Shown one piece after another: positions 47,377 through 58,300 of a DNA stretch of 64,000 nt. The notes below the pieces were generated by a model, which had not been told where the DNA came from, ran no database searches, and was given only the letters and a program-made list of their open reading frames with translations. The translations under genes were made by a program, and so were the position numbers. Numbering within the stretch: position 1 is the stretch's first letter; each line of letters opens with the position of its first letter. This DNA comes from Protula sp. h YS-2021 (lineage: Eukaryota > Annelida > Polychaeta > Sabellida > Serpulidae), in assembly GCA_949752745.1 (NCBI GenBank), contig OX457028.1, positions 27,678,645 through 27,742,644 on the forward strand. The letters run 5' to 3'.

Positions 47377-47437
47377 CCTTATTGTCTGCCAGCTTCAGTT
47401 TCTTATTGTCTGCTGGCTTGTTGTCTGCTAACTTCAG
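47377..47437 (-). repeat. Right terminal motif triplet of the giant element
   Basis: Three copies of (C)TTATTGTCTGC(C/T) at 47379-47391, 47402-47414 and 47418-47430 (the last with TTGTTGTCTGC), the inverse of the left end. Spacing differs from the left: the inner pair is separated by an extra AGCTTCAGTTT. Confidence 0.75.
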
Positions 47438-47879
47438 CTTTCCGTAATCAGTATCCGTAGCTCCAAGTTAGCCGATCTTCGCATTTACTTGACACATATT
47501 TCACATTTAAAAGCTTTGAATTATATCATAGCAGCTTCTACATGACTATGGAGTAAATATTTCTGTCTTCTATCAAAAACTTCGAAAATGCGCAAAAAAC
47601 AGCGTTATCGCGGAGGCTCTGTTTTTATTTATTCTGATTTGACGTTCTTTTTGTGGAGTGTTTTTGTATATTGTTGATTGTGAATGAGTTTTTAATGATA
47701 AAGCTGTTAGGGTACCATGTTCACAATGAAGGCTTTTCCGGTATAAAGTTAGAAAACAACTTTATTTTATTTAGCCTCGATTTGATATGATATAGGTGCT
47801 AGTGGTTTGCCTTTACGCACGGACCGGCCTCGTTTTGATCAAAATGGGACAAAGTCACCAGCACAGACTAGCAATCAGT

Positions 47880-49390
47880 ATTTTGCTGTTTCTTAGGCCC
47901 AAACCCTACAGGTTTGGGGGCCTATAGACTTGGGGTGTCTGTCTGTCTGTCCGTCATCGCTTTTTTGTACAAGCGATATCTCGAGAACGCAGAGGCCTAG
48001 AGACTTGATGTTGGGCTCATTTGAAAAGTCTCGACTTGTAGATGTGCCTTTTGGCCATTTTGGCCGATTTCGGTCACGTGATCGTGGCCAAATTGGCCAA
48101 AAAAACGCAAAAATCGACTTGTGTTTGTACAGGCGATATCTCAAGAACGCAGAGGTCTAGAGACTTGATGTTGGGCTCATTTGAAAGGACTCGACTTGTA
48201 GATGTGCCTTTTGGCCATTTTGGCCAAATTCGATCACGTGATCTTGGCCAAATGGGCCAAAAACGCCAAAAATCGACTTTTGTTTGTACAGGCGATATCT
48301 CGAGAACGCAGAGGCCTAGAGACTTGATGTTAGGCTCATTTGAAAGATCTCGTGTTGTAGATGTGCCTTTTTGCCATTTTGGCCGATTTCGGTCACGTGA
48401 TCTTGGCCAAATTGGCCAAAAAACGCAAAATCGACTTGTGTTTGTACAGGCGATATCTCGAGAACGCAGAGGCATAGAGACTTGATGTTGGGCTCATTTT
48501 AAAGGTCTCGACTTATAGATGTGCCTTTTGGCCATTTTGGCCAAATTCGATCCCGTGATCATGGCCAAATGGGCCAAAAACGCCAAAAATCGACTTGTGT
48601 TTGTACAGGCGATATCTCGAGAACGCAGAGGCCTAGAGACTTGATGTTAGGCTCATTTGAAAGATCTCGTGTTGTAGATGTGCCTTTTGGCCATTTTGGC
48701 CGATTTCGGTCACGTGATCTTGGCCAAATTGGCCAAAAAACGCAAAAATCGACTTGTGTTTGTAAAGGCGATATCTCGAGAACGCAGAGGCATAGAGACT
48801 TGATGTTGGGCTCATTTTAAAGGTCTCGACTTATAGATGTGCCTTTTGGCCATTTTGGCCAAATTCGATCACGTGATCTTGGCCAAATGGGCCAAAAACG
48901 CAAAAAATCGATTTGTGTTTGTACAGGCGATATCTCGAGAACGCAGAGGCTTAGAGACTTGATGTTAGGCTCATTTGAAAGATCTCGTGTTGTAGATGTG
49001 CCTTTTGGCCGATTTCGGTCATTTGATCTTGGCCAAATTGGCCAAAAAACGCAAAAATCGACTTGTGTTTGTACAGGCGATATCTCGAGAACGCAGAGGC
49101 ATAGAGACTTGATGTTGGGCTCATTTTACAGGTCTCGACTTATAGATGTGCCTTTAGGCCATTTTGGCCTAAATCGGTCACGTGATCTTGGCCAAATTGG
49201 CCAAAAAACGCAAAAAAAATCTATGTGTGTTTGTACGGGCGATATCTCGAGAACGCATAGGCCTAGAGACTTGATGTTAGGCTCATTTGAAAGGTCTCGA
49301 CTTGTAGATGTGCCTTTTGGCCATTTTGGCCAAATTCGGTCACGTGTTCTTGGTCAAATTGGCCAAAAATCCACTTGTTCTTTAAAAGCA
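47880..49390 (+). mobile_element. Hairpin-headed element with about 9 copies of a 159-bp core
   Basis: It opens with the hairpin GCCCAAACCCTACAGGTTTG + GGGGCC, a GTCTGTCTGTCTGTCCGTC tract, then core copies starting GCGATATCTCGAGAACGCAG at 47973, 48133, 48292, 48450, 48609, 48768, 48927, 49077 and 49239. Each core contains GATCACGTGATC (perfect palindrome with a CACGTG E-box) flanked by TTGGCC/GGCCAA pairs. Two core types alternate (CCAAATTCGATCACGTG and CCGATTTCGGTCACGTG), giving a dimeric higher-order repeat of about 318 bp for the first seven copies. Long open frames on both strands merely follow the repeat. Pearl/Helentron-associated class by architecture. Confidence 0.75.
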
Positions 49391-49584
49391 CACTGAGAAG
49401 TACCCTGACGCATTATTTTCGACCTCAGCGAAAATCCCAAACCAGAGTAAAGCGTGATTTTGCAACTGTGGATTTGTTTTTGTTGTCGGCGATAATGAGG
49501 GATTCGGTATTCTGATCTCAAGAACACACATATTTTTCTCAGTAAAAAATTGTTATCTGACCATAAAACCTGTGCGCCATAATT

Positions 49585-49690
49585 AAGCCCCAACCCTTCG
49601 GACTGGGGCCTATAGGTTTGGGGTGTCTGTCGGTCCGTCTGTCAGTCATCGCTTTATACCCCTATGAATTTGGGGGGCGGTTGGGGCCTG
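49585..49690 (+). mobile_element. Core-less copy of the same hairpin-headed family
   Basis: GCCCCAACCCTTCGGACTGG + GGCC hairpin, TGTCTGTCGGTCCGTCTGTC, then directly ATCGCTTTATACCCCTATGA and a GGTTGGGGCCTG tail, with no tandem core. Confidence 0.7.
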
Positions 49691-49721
49691 CGTGTATTTC
49701 ACAAATACTTACTTGTTACCC

Positions 49722-50405
49722 GGTTATTTTATTCGAAACTCAGAATTTTTGCGCATTTTTATTTGGAACGCCCAAAGTGTGATTTGGCTTATTTTGGCTA
49801 TTAAAAGGGTTGAATAATGTGTAAAATAGTTTTCACAGGATCGTATGATAGTTTTTAGGCCCAAACCCTTCGGATTGGGGCCTATAGGTTTGGGGTGTCC
49901 GTCCGTCCGTCTCTTCGTCATCGCTTTATACCCCTATGAATTTGGGAGCGGTTGGGGCCTGCTTTGAGTTTTATCAATAAAAGTTAAGAGTACATAATAA
50001 TGTTTTCCAGTTGACACAGAGGTTCTCTGTTGGTCACAACGATCCAAAAAAAGGGGATCGCCGCTTCATTTCCTCACAATGAAACGGCTACGCAAATCAT
50101 CACTTTCTTTAAGGGCCCACTATGCCTATATCTTTCAAAAAGAAACGACTTCAAAGCCTTTAGTAGCCTTTATCAAATGCCCTCAAAGTAATAAGAAAAT
50201 CAAAAACAACTACTGAGGTGGAATTTATTTTTAAGAAAGAATTTAATGTGTAAATCAAAACAAATCTCGTGCGATAATGACATTGGTTTACATATGATGC
50301 AGGGAGCATGTTTTATTGCATTTTTTAGCCAAATCACACTTTGGGCGTTCCCAATAAAAATGCGCAAAAATTCTGCGTTTCGAATAAAATTAACCAGGTA
50401 AAAAA
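49722..50405. mobile_element. MITE-like element with about 75-bp inverted ends
   Basis: The segment at 49722-49795 (TTATTTTATTCGAAACTCAG, TTTTTGCGCATTTTTATT, CGCCCAAAGTGTGATTTGG) recurs inverted at 50325-50402 with about 90% identity by eye. A third, direct partial copy lies at 50605-50685. The interior has no ORF and was invaded by the core-less hairpin element at 49858-49965. Confidence 0.7.
49858..49965 (+). mobile_element. Second core-less hairpin-headed copy, nested in the MITE
   Basis: GGCCCAAACCCTTCGGATTG + GGGCC, GTCCGTCCGTCCGTCTCTTC, ATCGCTTTATACCCCTATGA and a GGTTGGGGCCTG end, nearly identical to 49585-49690. Its position between the arms of the MITE means it inserted later. Confidence 0.7.
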
Positions 50406-50737
50406 TGAAAAAAGAAATGGCAGAGAGATTTCGTCTAAATGTCAAATTTCTCGTGCACCAAAGAGCAGTCGGTTTTTAACAACCCGTATGCTATATTAAA
50501 AATGTATTAGAAGTTTTAACAAAATATTTCAAGTTTCAATTTCTTTTATACAACAAGTATGGGCTGTTTTGCAAAATTTTTTCTATCATTTCTTTCATTT
50601 TTTTACCTGGTTCCCTCGCAGTCGAAGTTTAAAATTCTTGCGCATTTTATTCGAAACACCCAAAGTGTGATTTGGTTTTAAATTTTAGAAGCAAATTTTG
50701 CAGTTATACATACATACTCGAATTACCTCTGAACTGA

Positions 50738-51163
50738 TATTTAAAATAGAAACCCATACAAAAACAAATTTAAATAAAACCTACTTAAAATCCACAAAAG
50801 AACTGTTCTGTTTCTTTTTGTAGGTTTTATTTAGGTTTTATTTGAAAATGCGTAAGCGGTCAAACTCTCATCCACTCGCTAGATTTAAATTGGGTTTTCT
50901 TTAGTTCCTTTTTCGATTTTATTTGAATTAGGTCAATGCTTGGTATTGATGTTTAAAATAGCAACCCTTACAAAAACAAATTTAAATATATATAACCTAA
51001 TTAAAATCCACAAAAGAACTGTTTCGTTTCTTTTTGTAGGTTTTGTTTAGGTTTTATTTGAAAATGCGTAAGCGGCCAAACTCTCATCCACTCGCTAGAT
51101 TTAAATTGGGTTTTCTTTAGTTCCTTTTTCGATTTTATTTGAATTAGGTCAATGCTTGGTATC
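50738..51163. repeat. Tandem duplication, about 213-bp unit
   Basis: Two direct copies, nearly identical (AAAAATGCGTAAGCGG(T/C)C, CTCATCCACTCGCTAGATTT, GAATTAGGTCAATGCTTGGT in both). Each unit also contains opposing TAGGTTTTATTT and AAATAAAACCTA words that could pair. Confidence 0.9.
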
Positions 51164-51169
51164 TGTCAG

Positions 51170-52460
51170 TTCACAATTGGTTCGCAATTGAACTTTTTTT
51201 ATACATTTTCAAAAAGGATGTGTTACCCTTACATACATTTACCCTTCCGGGCACCCCCTCGGTGTTGTAAATGGGAGGAGGGTCGGTTGGGGCATCATTT
51301 TCAATGGCAGAATGATAATTTTATGAGTAACTGAGGTTATATTGTCTTATTTATATATCCCAGCTGTACAGAGATATTCTTTACATGGAGGTTAAATTCT
51401 GAAGAAAGCATACAAAAAGAATAAGAAAAATGTTCTGCTAACCGTTCCGTAACGTTTATGTTCCCTAACGGATGCAAAGATCCCTTTAACGTGTGCAGTT
51501 TGTTGATGACAGTCAACACACTCTACAGGTTATAGCTGACGGCATAAAACACCGCTCCCTGAAGGCACTTGAGCAACATCGACACCGATTAGTATATGGA
51601 ACGGTGACCGCAAAAGTTGAAATTAGTTCCCAATTGCAGGTTGAAGCAAGGCAGTTATAATTAGGTTTCAAACAGAAAGGCTTGTCACTGTGTTTTTTTA
51701 TTTTATTTAGGATTTTTTTGATTCCTTAATTCAGTTCACTTTTAGGTTTTAATTAGTTCACATTTAATTTCTCAAAATTGCGAACTGTTAAAAAGTGTTC
51801 TTTTTAGGATATTTTTTAGTTCCTAATTGCAGTTGTTTTTTGCGCTTATTTTTTGTATGGGAATGAAACATCACAACTTAAAATGTACAGAATATACTCA
51901 TACATATTTCGGTATCGAGTAGTTAATTTAGTATAATTTTAGCAGTCAACGTATGACCTCTTTATTTAAATTTGTCATCGCTTGACTTTGGTCATTCTGC
52001 ATTCAAAACCCGATACAAAAGAACAACATATGACACTTGACTGCGGAAGCTTTTAGTCACATTAACGAGTAAATAAATGTTGTGAATTAAAACTTCGCCT
52101 GTTTTTCCGAAAGGGTTTATTGCACAGGGATTTTCAGTATATGTTGGTGGCCCATGCAGATAATCAAGCCTACAGAACACAGAAAGTTTACTCCCATGCG
52201 TTGAAAAATGGAAGACTTTGTAGAAAGTGTAACATTTTTAAAAGCATTTTAAAAAACATTATTTCAGCAATTTTTTGTGCCTCAGGTGGTATCCACTTGA
52301 ATATATAGAAAAGTGAGCGAACAAATCAGACTCTGTTATATAATTGGAACTGTAATATACGCGAGATAATTGGACAGCTGACAGACACAAAAATTTATAA
52401 ATTTGGTGAGGGTGGGGGCTACATATCTTGGTGACTAAATCTTTGATGTTAATATTGAAG
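51170..52460. other. Last part of gene 2 intron 1
   Basis: No gene or clear repeat apart from TAGGTTTTAATTAGTTC-like words near 51660-51760 related to the preceding duplication. It ends in the acceptor of exon 2. Confidence 0.45.
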
Positions 52461-52608
52461 GTGGCGCCCATTCCTCCTCTGATGTCAAATAAGCCAGTTA
52501 CTGCGCAGGGACGGTTGCTAAGGAAGCCAAGGTTACCTACGGTTGCACCTCAGCCGCCGCCTACTCCGCCAGCGTCACATGATGCGCAGGCAATCATTGA
52601 ACTGGCTG
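52461..52608 (+). CDS. Gene 2 exon 2: proline-rich
   Basis: A 148-nt exon after GTTAATATTGAAG, phase 0 in, phase 1 out at GCTG|GTTCGT. It encodes VAPIPPLMSNKPVTAQGRLL, a basic KPRLP stretch, PQPPPTPPASHD and a short helix AIIELA. Proline-rich PxxP motifs suggest an SH3/WW ligand or a flexible linker. The acceptor pyrimidine tract is weak, so the 5' edge is less certain than the 3' edge. The next exon continues in phase 258 bp downstream. Confidence 0.7.
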
Positions 52609-52866
52609 GTTCGTATTTCTGTCGTTATTTTTTGAGAAAACACTACTGAAGTTTATTATTCCTTATAATCATGCTCAAAACGTATGCTCTAAAATATGCT
52701 CAGTAAACACACATTGATTGTTTCATCTGTTGGTTCTGTTGTGTGTGTGTATTTTGAAATGAAACAAATATTTCTACTTGCAAATAAAACAGGAGAATCA
52801 ATAGTAGTAAACAATTACTAGGTAACCAAACCCTTATTATTATTGAAACAATTTGATAAATTTCAG

Positions 52867-53333
52867 AACAGTCAAGGGGCGCCACAACTGTATCTGATAC
52901 GAAATATGCGGAAAATTACCGCGAGTATACGTATGTGCCTGGGGCTTCTCCACCACCGCCATCGGAATTTTCCGCTCCTCTTAAAACCCCGCTAAGCAGT
53001 ACGCCCCCACCAAGCCGCTCCAAGGAACTACATTCAAGATCAAAAGTGCGTAGCTCTGAGGCCAAGTATGTAATAGACCCGGTATATAGACAGAACACCA
53101 ATCTAGGCACGTATGTAGAGGGGCAGAGTTTGGTGAAGCCGTACCGTCCCCGTGGTCCAATGCCGCTCCCGGCCAGGGAGCCCCTAAGACAATCGGCGCC
53201 TTCCTACTACCTTGCGGGCCTTCCAGACATGGATGAGCAGGAGAGGTACTTTGAGCAACCCGAGTTCAGTTTACAAGACTTCTTGGTCAGGATTTCCGAA
53301 GAAGAAAGAGTGCCGCTGGAGAGAGTGCAACAG
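52867..53333 (+). CDS. Gene 2 exon 3: main visible exon
   Basis: A 467-nt exon between TAAATTTCAG and GTGTGT, phase 1 in, phase 0 out. It encodes about 156 residues: a Tyr-rich start (KYAENYREYTYVPG), Pro/Ser-rich linker (SPPPPSEF, STPPPSRSKE), a conserved-looking segment (YVIDPVYRQNTNLGTYVEGQ, VKPYRPRGPMPLPARE), then an acidic helical end (DMDEQERYFEQPEFSLQDFL, ISEEERVPLERVQQ). I do not recognise a named domain. Base composition is clearly more GC-rich than the flanking introns and codon structure is good, so I regard it as a genuine exon. Confidence 0.85.
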
Positions 53334-53439
53334 GTGTGTTCATTGTGGCGTGTGTTGTCAAAACGGTTATTTGCATGTTGTCGTTGGAGGTAGGACATCC
53401 AGAACATGTCTGTTGGTAAAACGGCGTCTTGCTTTTTAG

Positions 53440-53495
53440 CCCAGCTTACGTTACACGTAAGCTGGGGTATTCCTATCGGTTTGCGGGCGGTGTCC

Positions 53496-53550
<55 letters not shown>

Positions 53551-54205
53551 GTTTATTTAGTAAACTTTGGTTCAAAATGCATCTCCTCCTACAATTTTGA
53601 TCCGATGTCATTTATTTTTGGTGTGAGGTATCCCTAAGGGGTCGTGCATACGGCTTGTGCTTTTCTAGTCGATCGGGTGATTTTTGAATTTTTGGCGAAT
53701 TTTTAAAGAAAAAATTTTAAAATGTATCTCCTCCTACATTTTTGACCCGATGTCATTTATTTTTGGTATAAGGCACCCCTAAAGGGTCGTGCATACGGCT
53801 TGTGCTTTTTTAGTCGATCGCGCAATTTTTGTATTTTTGGGGAATTTTTAAAGCAAAATTTTCGAAAATAATTCAAAATGCATCTACTCCTACAATTTTG
53901 ATTCGATGTCATTTATTTTTGGTGTGAGGCATCCCTAAGGAGTCGTGCATACGGCTTGTGCTTTTTTAGTCGATCGGGTGATTTTTGAATTTTAGGGGAA
54001 TTTTTAAAGAAAAAAATTTAAAATGTGTCTCCTCCTACATTTTTGACCCGATGTGATTTATTTTTGGTATGAGGCATCCCTAAAGTGTCGTGCATACGGC
54101 TTGTGCTTTTCTAGTCGATCGGGTGATTTTTTAATTTTTGGGGAATTTTTGAAGAAAAAACTTTAAAATGTATCTCGTCCTACATTTTTGATCCGATGTC
54201 TTTTT
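53440..54205 (+). mobile_element. Hairpin-headed element with about 150-bp core and (TTAG)n
   Basis: It begins AGCCCAGCTTACGTTACACG + TAAGCTGGG, a strong hairpin, then a (TTAG)n run of about 13 units (53495-53549), then five core copies starting near 53581, 53726, 53882, 54027 and 54172 with CCTCCTACAnTTTTGA and CATACGGCTTGTGCTTTT blocks. Instead of GTCY it has TTAG as its microsatellite, which marks a distinct subfamily. It abuts the next element. Confidence 0.7.
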
Positions 54206-55330
54206 TTTTAGCCCAGTTTGCTTTTTAGCCAACAGGGCTATACAGATGGGGGCAAGAATCGTCCGTCTGTCCGTCCGTCCGTCCGTCTGTCCGTCCCGCG
54301 ACCGTTAAAAGTGGAATAACTTTTTTATTTTTTATCCGATTCTTACCAAATTTTAAACACGAGTTCCTAACCCTTTACTGCATTAGGAAATATTTTTATT
54401 TTTGCGGTTTAAACCATTTTTGGTGATTTTATTGCCAATTTGGGCAAAATACGAAAAAACCTATCTAGGCCCTCATTTTTCATCGGAAGATTCCGAAATT
54501 TTTTATGAAGAAACTAGGACTAAGGGGTAAAAAAAGTACTTTTTTCGATTTTTGAATTTCGCCTTATTTTTGAATCTACTGAGCTTCAAAGTTTGCAACT
54601 TCTAAAAATTGACAAATTTCCAATTTTTTTTTCTGAACAAAGTAGTTAAAGTGGAATATCGTTTTTATTTTTTATCCGATTCGTACCAAATTTTTTACAC
54701 GAGTTTTTAACCTTCTACTGCATTAGGATTTTTTTTATTTTTTGGTTTAAACCATTTTTGGCGATTTTATTGCCAATTTGGGCAAAATACGAAAAAACCT
54801 ATCTAGTCCCTCATTTTTCATCGGAAGATTCCGAAATTTTTCATGAAGAAACTAGAACTAAGGGGTGAAAAAAGTTCTTTTTTCGATTTTTGAATTTCGC
54901 CTTATTTTTGAATCTACTGAGCTTCAAAGTTTGCAACTTCTAAAAATTGGCAAATTTCCTTTTTTTTTTCTTAACAAAGTAGTTAAAGTGGAATATCTTT
55001 TTTATTTTTCATCCGATTCGTACCAAATTTTAAACGCGAGTTTTTAACCTTCTACTGCATTAGGATTTTTTTTTTATTTTTTGGTTTAAACCATTTTTGG
55101 CGATTTTATTGCCGATTTGGGCAAAATACGAAAAAATCTATCTAGTCCCTCATTTTTCATCGGAAGATTCCGAAATTTGTTATGAAGAAACTAGAACTAA
55201 GGGGTGAAAAAAAGTACTTTTTTCGATTTTTGAATTTCGCCTTATTTTTGAATCCACTGAGCTTCGAAGTTTGCAGCTTTTAAAAAATTGGAAATTTCCA
55301 TTTTTCTTCTTAAAAAAGCAAAGTTTGAAT
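54206..55330 (+). mobile_element. Hairpin-headed element with about 338-bp core, 3 copies
   Basis: It begins TAGCCCAGTTTGC...CAGGGCTATA, followed by GTCCGTCTGTCCGTCCGTCC (54263-54296), then three cores starting AAAGTGGAATA at 54308, 54648 and 54985, each with TTTTTATCCGATTC and CATCGGAAGATTCCGAAATT (a near-palindrome). No coding capacity. Confidence 0.7.
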
Positions 55331-55399
55331 TTGCAGAGGGGCACAATATGTTACATGCAAGTACTTTTGGTTGGACTTTTCAGTAATTTTGTTGTCAGT

Positions 55400-58300
55400 A
55401 GGTCATTTCTATGATATTTCAAGTGGGCGATAATAGGGAACATTGGGCGATAAAGCAAGAAAGTTGTAATTTTCGCTTTAAAAGTGCAGGGATCAATTCT
55501 ATGTCCCGAAATTATGATAAATATGATATTTTTCGGATGGGCGATAATAGGGAATATTGGTCGATACTGCAAGAAAGTTGTAATTTTCGCTTTTAATGTG
55601 CAGGAAACAATTCTAGGACCCGAAAATATGATAAATATAATATTTTTCGGGTGGGCGATAATAGGGAACATTTTGCGATAATGCAAGAAAGTTGTAATTT
55701 TCGCTTTAAAAGAGCAGGAATCAATTCTATGACCCGAAAATATGATAAATGTGATATTTTTCGTGTGGGCGATAATAGGGAGCATTGGGCGATAATGCAA
55801 GAAAGTTGTAATTTTCGCTTTAAAAGTGCAGGGATCAATTCTATGACCCGAAAATATGATAAATGTGATATTTTTCGGGTAGGCGATAATAGGCAATATT
55901 GGGCGATAATGTAAAAAAAATTGTAATTTTCGCTTTAAAAGTGCAGGAATCAATTCTATGACCCGAAAATATGATAAATGTGATATTTTTCGTGTTGGCG
56001 ATAATAGGGAACATTGGGCGATAATGCAAGAAAGTTGTAATTTTCGCTTTAAAAGTGCAGGAATCAATTCTGTGACCCGAAAATATGATCAGTGTGATAT
56101 TTTACGGGTTGGCGAGAACAGGGAATATTGGGCGATAAAGCAAGAAAGTTGTAATTTTCGCTTTAAAAGTGCAGGAAACAATTCTAGGACCCGAAAATAT
56201 GATAAATATAATATTTTTCGTGTGGGCGATAATAGGGAACATTGGGCGATAATGTAAGAAAGTTGTAATTTTCGCTTTAAAAGTGCAGGAAACAATTCTA
56301 GGACCCGAAAATATGATAAATATAATATTTTTCGTGTGGGCGATAATAGGGAGCATTGGGCGATAATGCAAGAAAGTTGTAATTTTCGCTTTAAAAGTGC
56401 AGGGATCAATTCTATGACCCGAAAATATGATAAATGTGATATTTTTCGGGTAGGCGATAATAGGCAATATTGGGCGATAATGTAAAAAAAATTGTAATTT
56501 TCGCTTTAAAAGTGCAGGAATCAATTCTATGACCCGAAAATATGATAAATGTGATATTTTTCGTGTTGGCGATAATAGGGAACATTGGGCGATAATGCAA
56601 GAAAGTTGTAATTTTCGCTTTAAAAGTGCAGGAATCAATTCTGTGACCCGAAAATATGATCAGTGTGATATTTTACGGGTTGGCGATAACAGGGAATATT
56701 GGGCGATAAAGCAAGAAAGTTGTAATTTTCGCTTTAAAAGTGCAGGAAACAATTCTAGGACCCGAAAATATGATAAATATAATATTTTTCGTGTGGGCGA
56801 TAATAGGGAACATTGGGCGATAATGTAAGAAAGTTGTAATTTTCGCTTTAAAAGAGCAGGAATCAATTCTATGACCCGAAAATATGATAAATGTGATATT
56901 TTTCGTGTGGGCGATAATAGGGGACATTGGGCGATAATGCAAGAAAGTTGTAATTTTCGCTTTAAAAGTGCAGGAATCAATTCTGTGACCCGAAAATATG
57001 ATCACTGTGATATTTTGCGGGTGGGCGATAACAGGGAATATTGGGCGATAAAGCAAGAAAGTTGTAATTTTCGCTTTAAAAGTGCAGGAAACAATTCTAG
57101 GACCCGAAAATATGATAAATATAATATTTTTCGTGTGGGCGATAATAGGGAACATTGGGCGATAATGAAAGATAGTTGTAATTTTCGCTTTAAAAGAGCA
57201 GGAATCAATTCTATAACCCGAAAATATGATAAATATGATATTTTTCGGATGGGCGATAATAGGGAATATTGGGCGATAGTGCAAGAAAGTTGTAATTTTC
57301 GCTTTAAAAGTGCAGGGATCAATTATATGTCCCGAAAATATGAAAAATATGATATTTTTTGGATGGGCGATAATAGGGAACATTGGGCGATAATGCAAGA
57401 AAGTTGTAATTTTCGCTTTAAAAGTGCAGGAATCAATTCTAAGACCCGAAAATATGATAAATGTGATATTTTACGGGTGGGCGATAATAGGGAATATTGG
57501 GCGATAAAGCAAGAAAGTTGTAATTTTCGCTTTAAAAGTGCAGGAAACAAATCTAGGACCCGAAAATATGATAAATATAATATTTTTCGTGTGGGCGATA
57601 ATAGGGAACATTGGGCGATAATGCAAGAAAGTTGTAATTTTCGCTTTAAAAGTGCAGGGATCAATTATATGTCCCGAAAATATGAAAAATATGATATTTT
57701 GTGGATTGGCGATAATAGGGAACATTGGGCGATAATGCAAGAAAGTTGTAATTTTCGCTTTAAAAGTGCAGGAATCAATTCTATGACCCGAAAATATGAT
57801 AAATGTGATATTTTTCGTGTGGGCGATAATAGGGAACATTGGGCGATAGTGCAAGAAAATTGTAATTTTCGCTTAAAAAGTGCAGGAATCAATTCTGTGA
57901 CCCGAAAATATGATCAGTGTGATATTTTACGGGTGGGCGATAACAGGGAATATTGGGCGATAAAGCAAGAAAGTTGTAATTTTCGCTTTAAAAGTGCAGG
58001 AAACAATTCTAGGACCCGAAAATATGATAAATGTGATATTTTTCGTGTGGGCGATAATAGGGAACATTGGGCGATAGTGCAAGAAAATTGTAATTTTCGC
58101 TTAAAAAGTGCAGGAATCAATTCTGTGACCCGAAAATATGATCAGTGTGATATTTTACGGGTGGGCGATAACAGGGAATATTGGGCGATAAAGCAAGAAA
58201 GTTGTAATTTTCGCTTTAAAAGTGCAGGAAACAATTCTAGGACCCGAAAATATGATAAATATAATATTTTTCGTGTGGGCGATAATAGGGAACATTGGGC

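Larger units (their letters stand above)
31137..47437 (-). mobile_element. Giant MULE-like DNA transposon with multi-enzyme ORF and motif array
   Basis: The proposed ends are inverted: 31137-31172 and 47402-47437 match at 32 of 36 positions (CTGAA....GCAGACAA.AAG followed by an identical CCAGCAGACAATAAG). Each end carries three copies of a 16-17 bp CAGACAATAAG(G)CCAG motif. Between them lie, on the minus strand, the 2,660-codon enzyme fusion (31729-39711), and to its right a GC-rich minisatellite and 20 tandem 349-bp units that each contain one CTTA(T/C)TGTCTGCTGGCTA, almost the terminal motif. I could not find a convincing target-site duplication, so the outer borders are uncertain by some tens of bases. 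It sits in gene 2 intron 1, antisense to the gene. Classification as MULE-like rests on the DDE core of the fusion protein. Confidence 0.7.

Noticed and set aside
47890..49396. Plus and minus frames of 100-185 codons in the 159-bp satellite
   Set aside because: Both strands are open in step with the repeat; no independent support.
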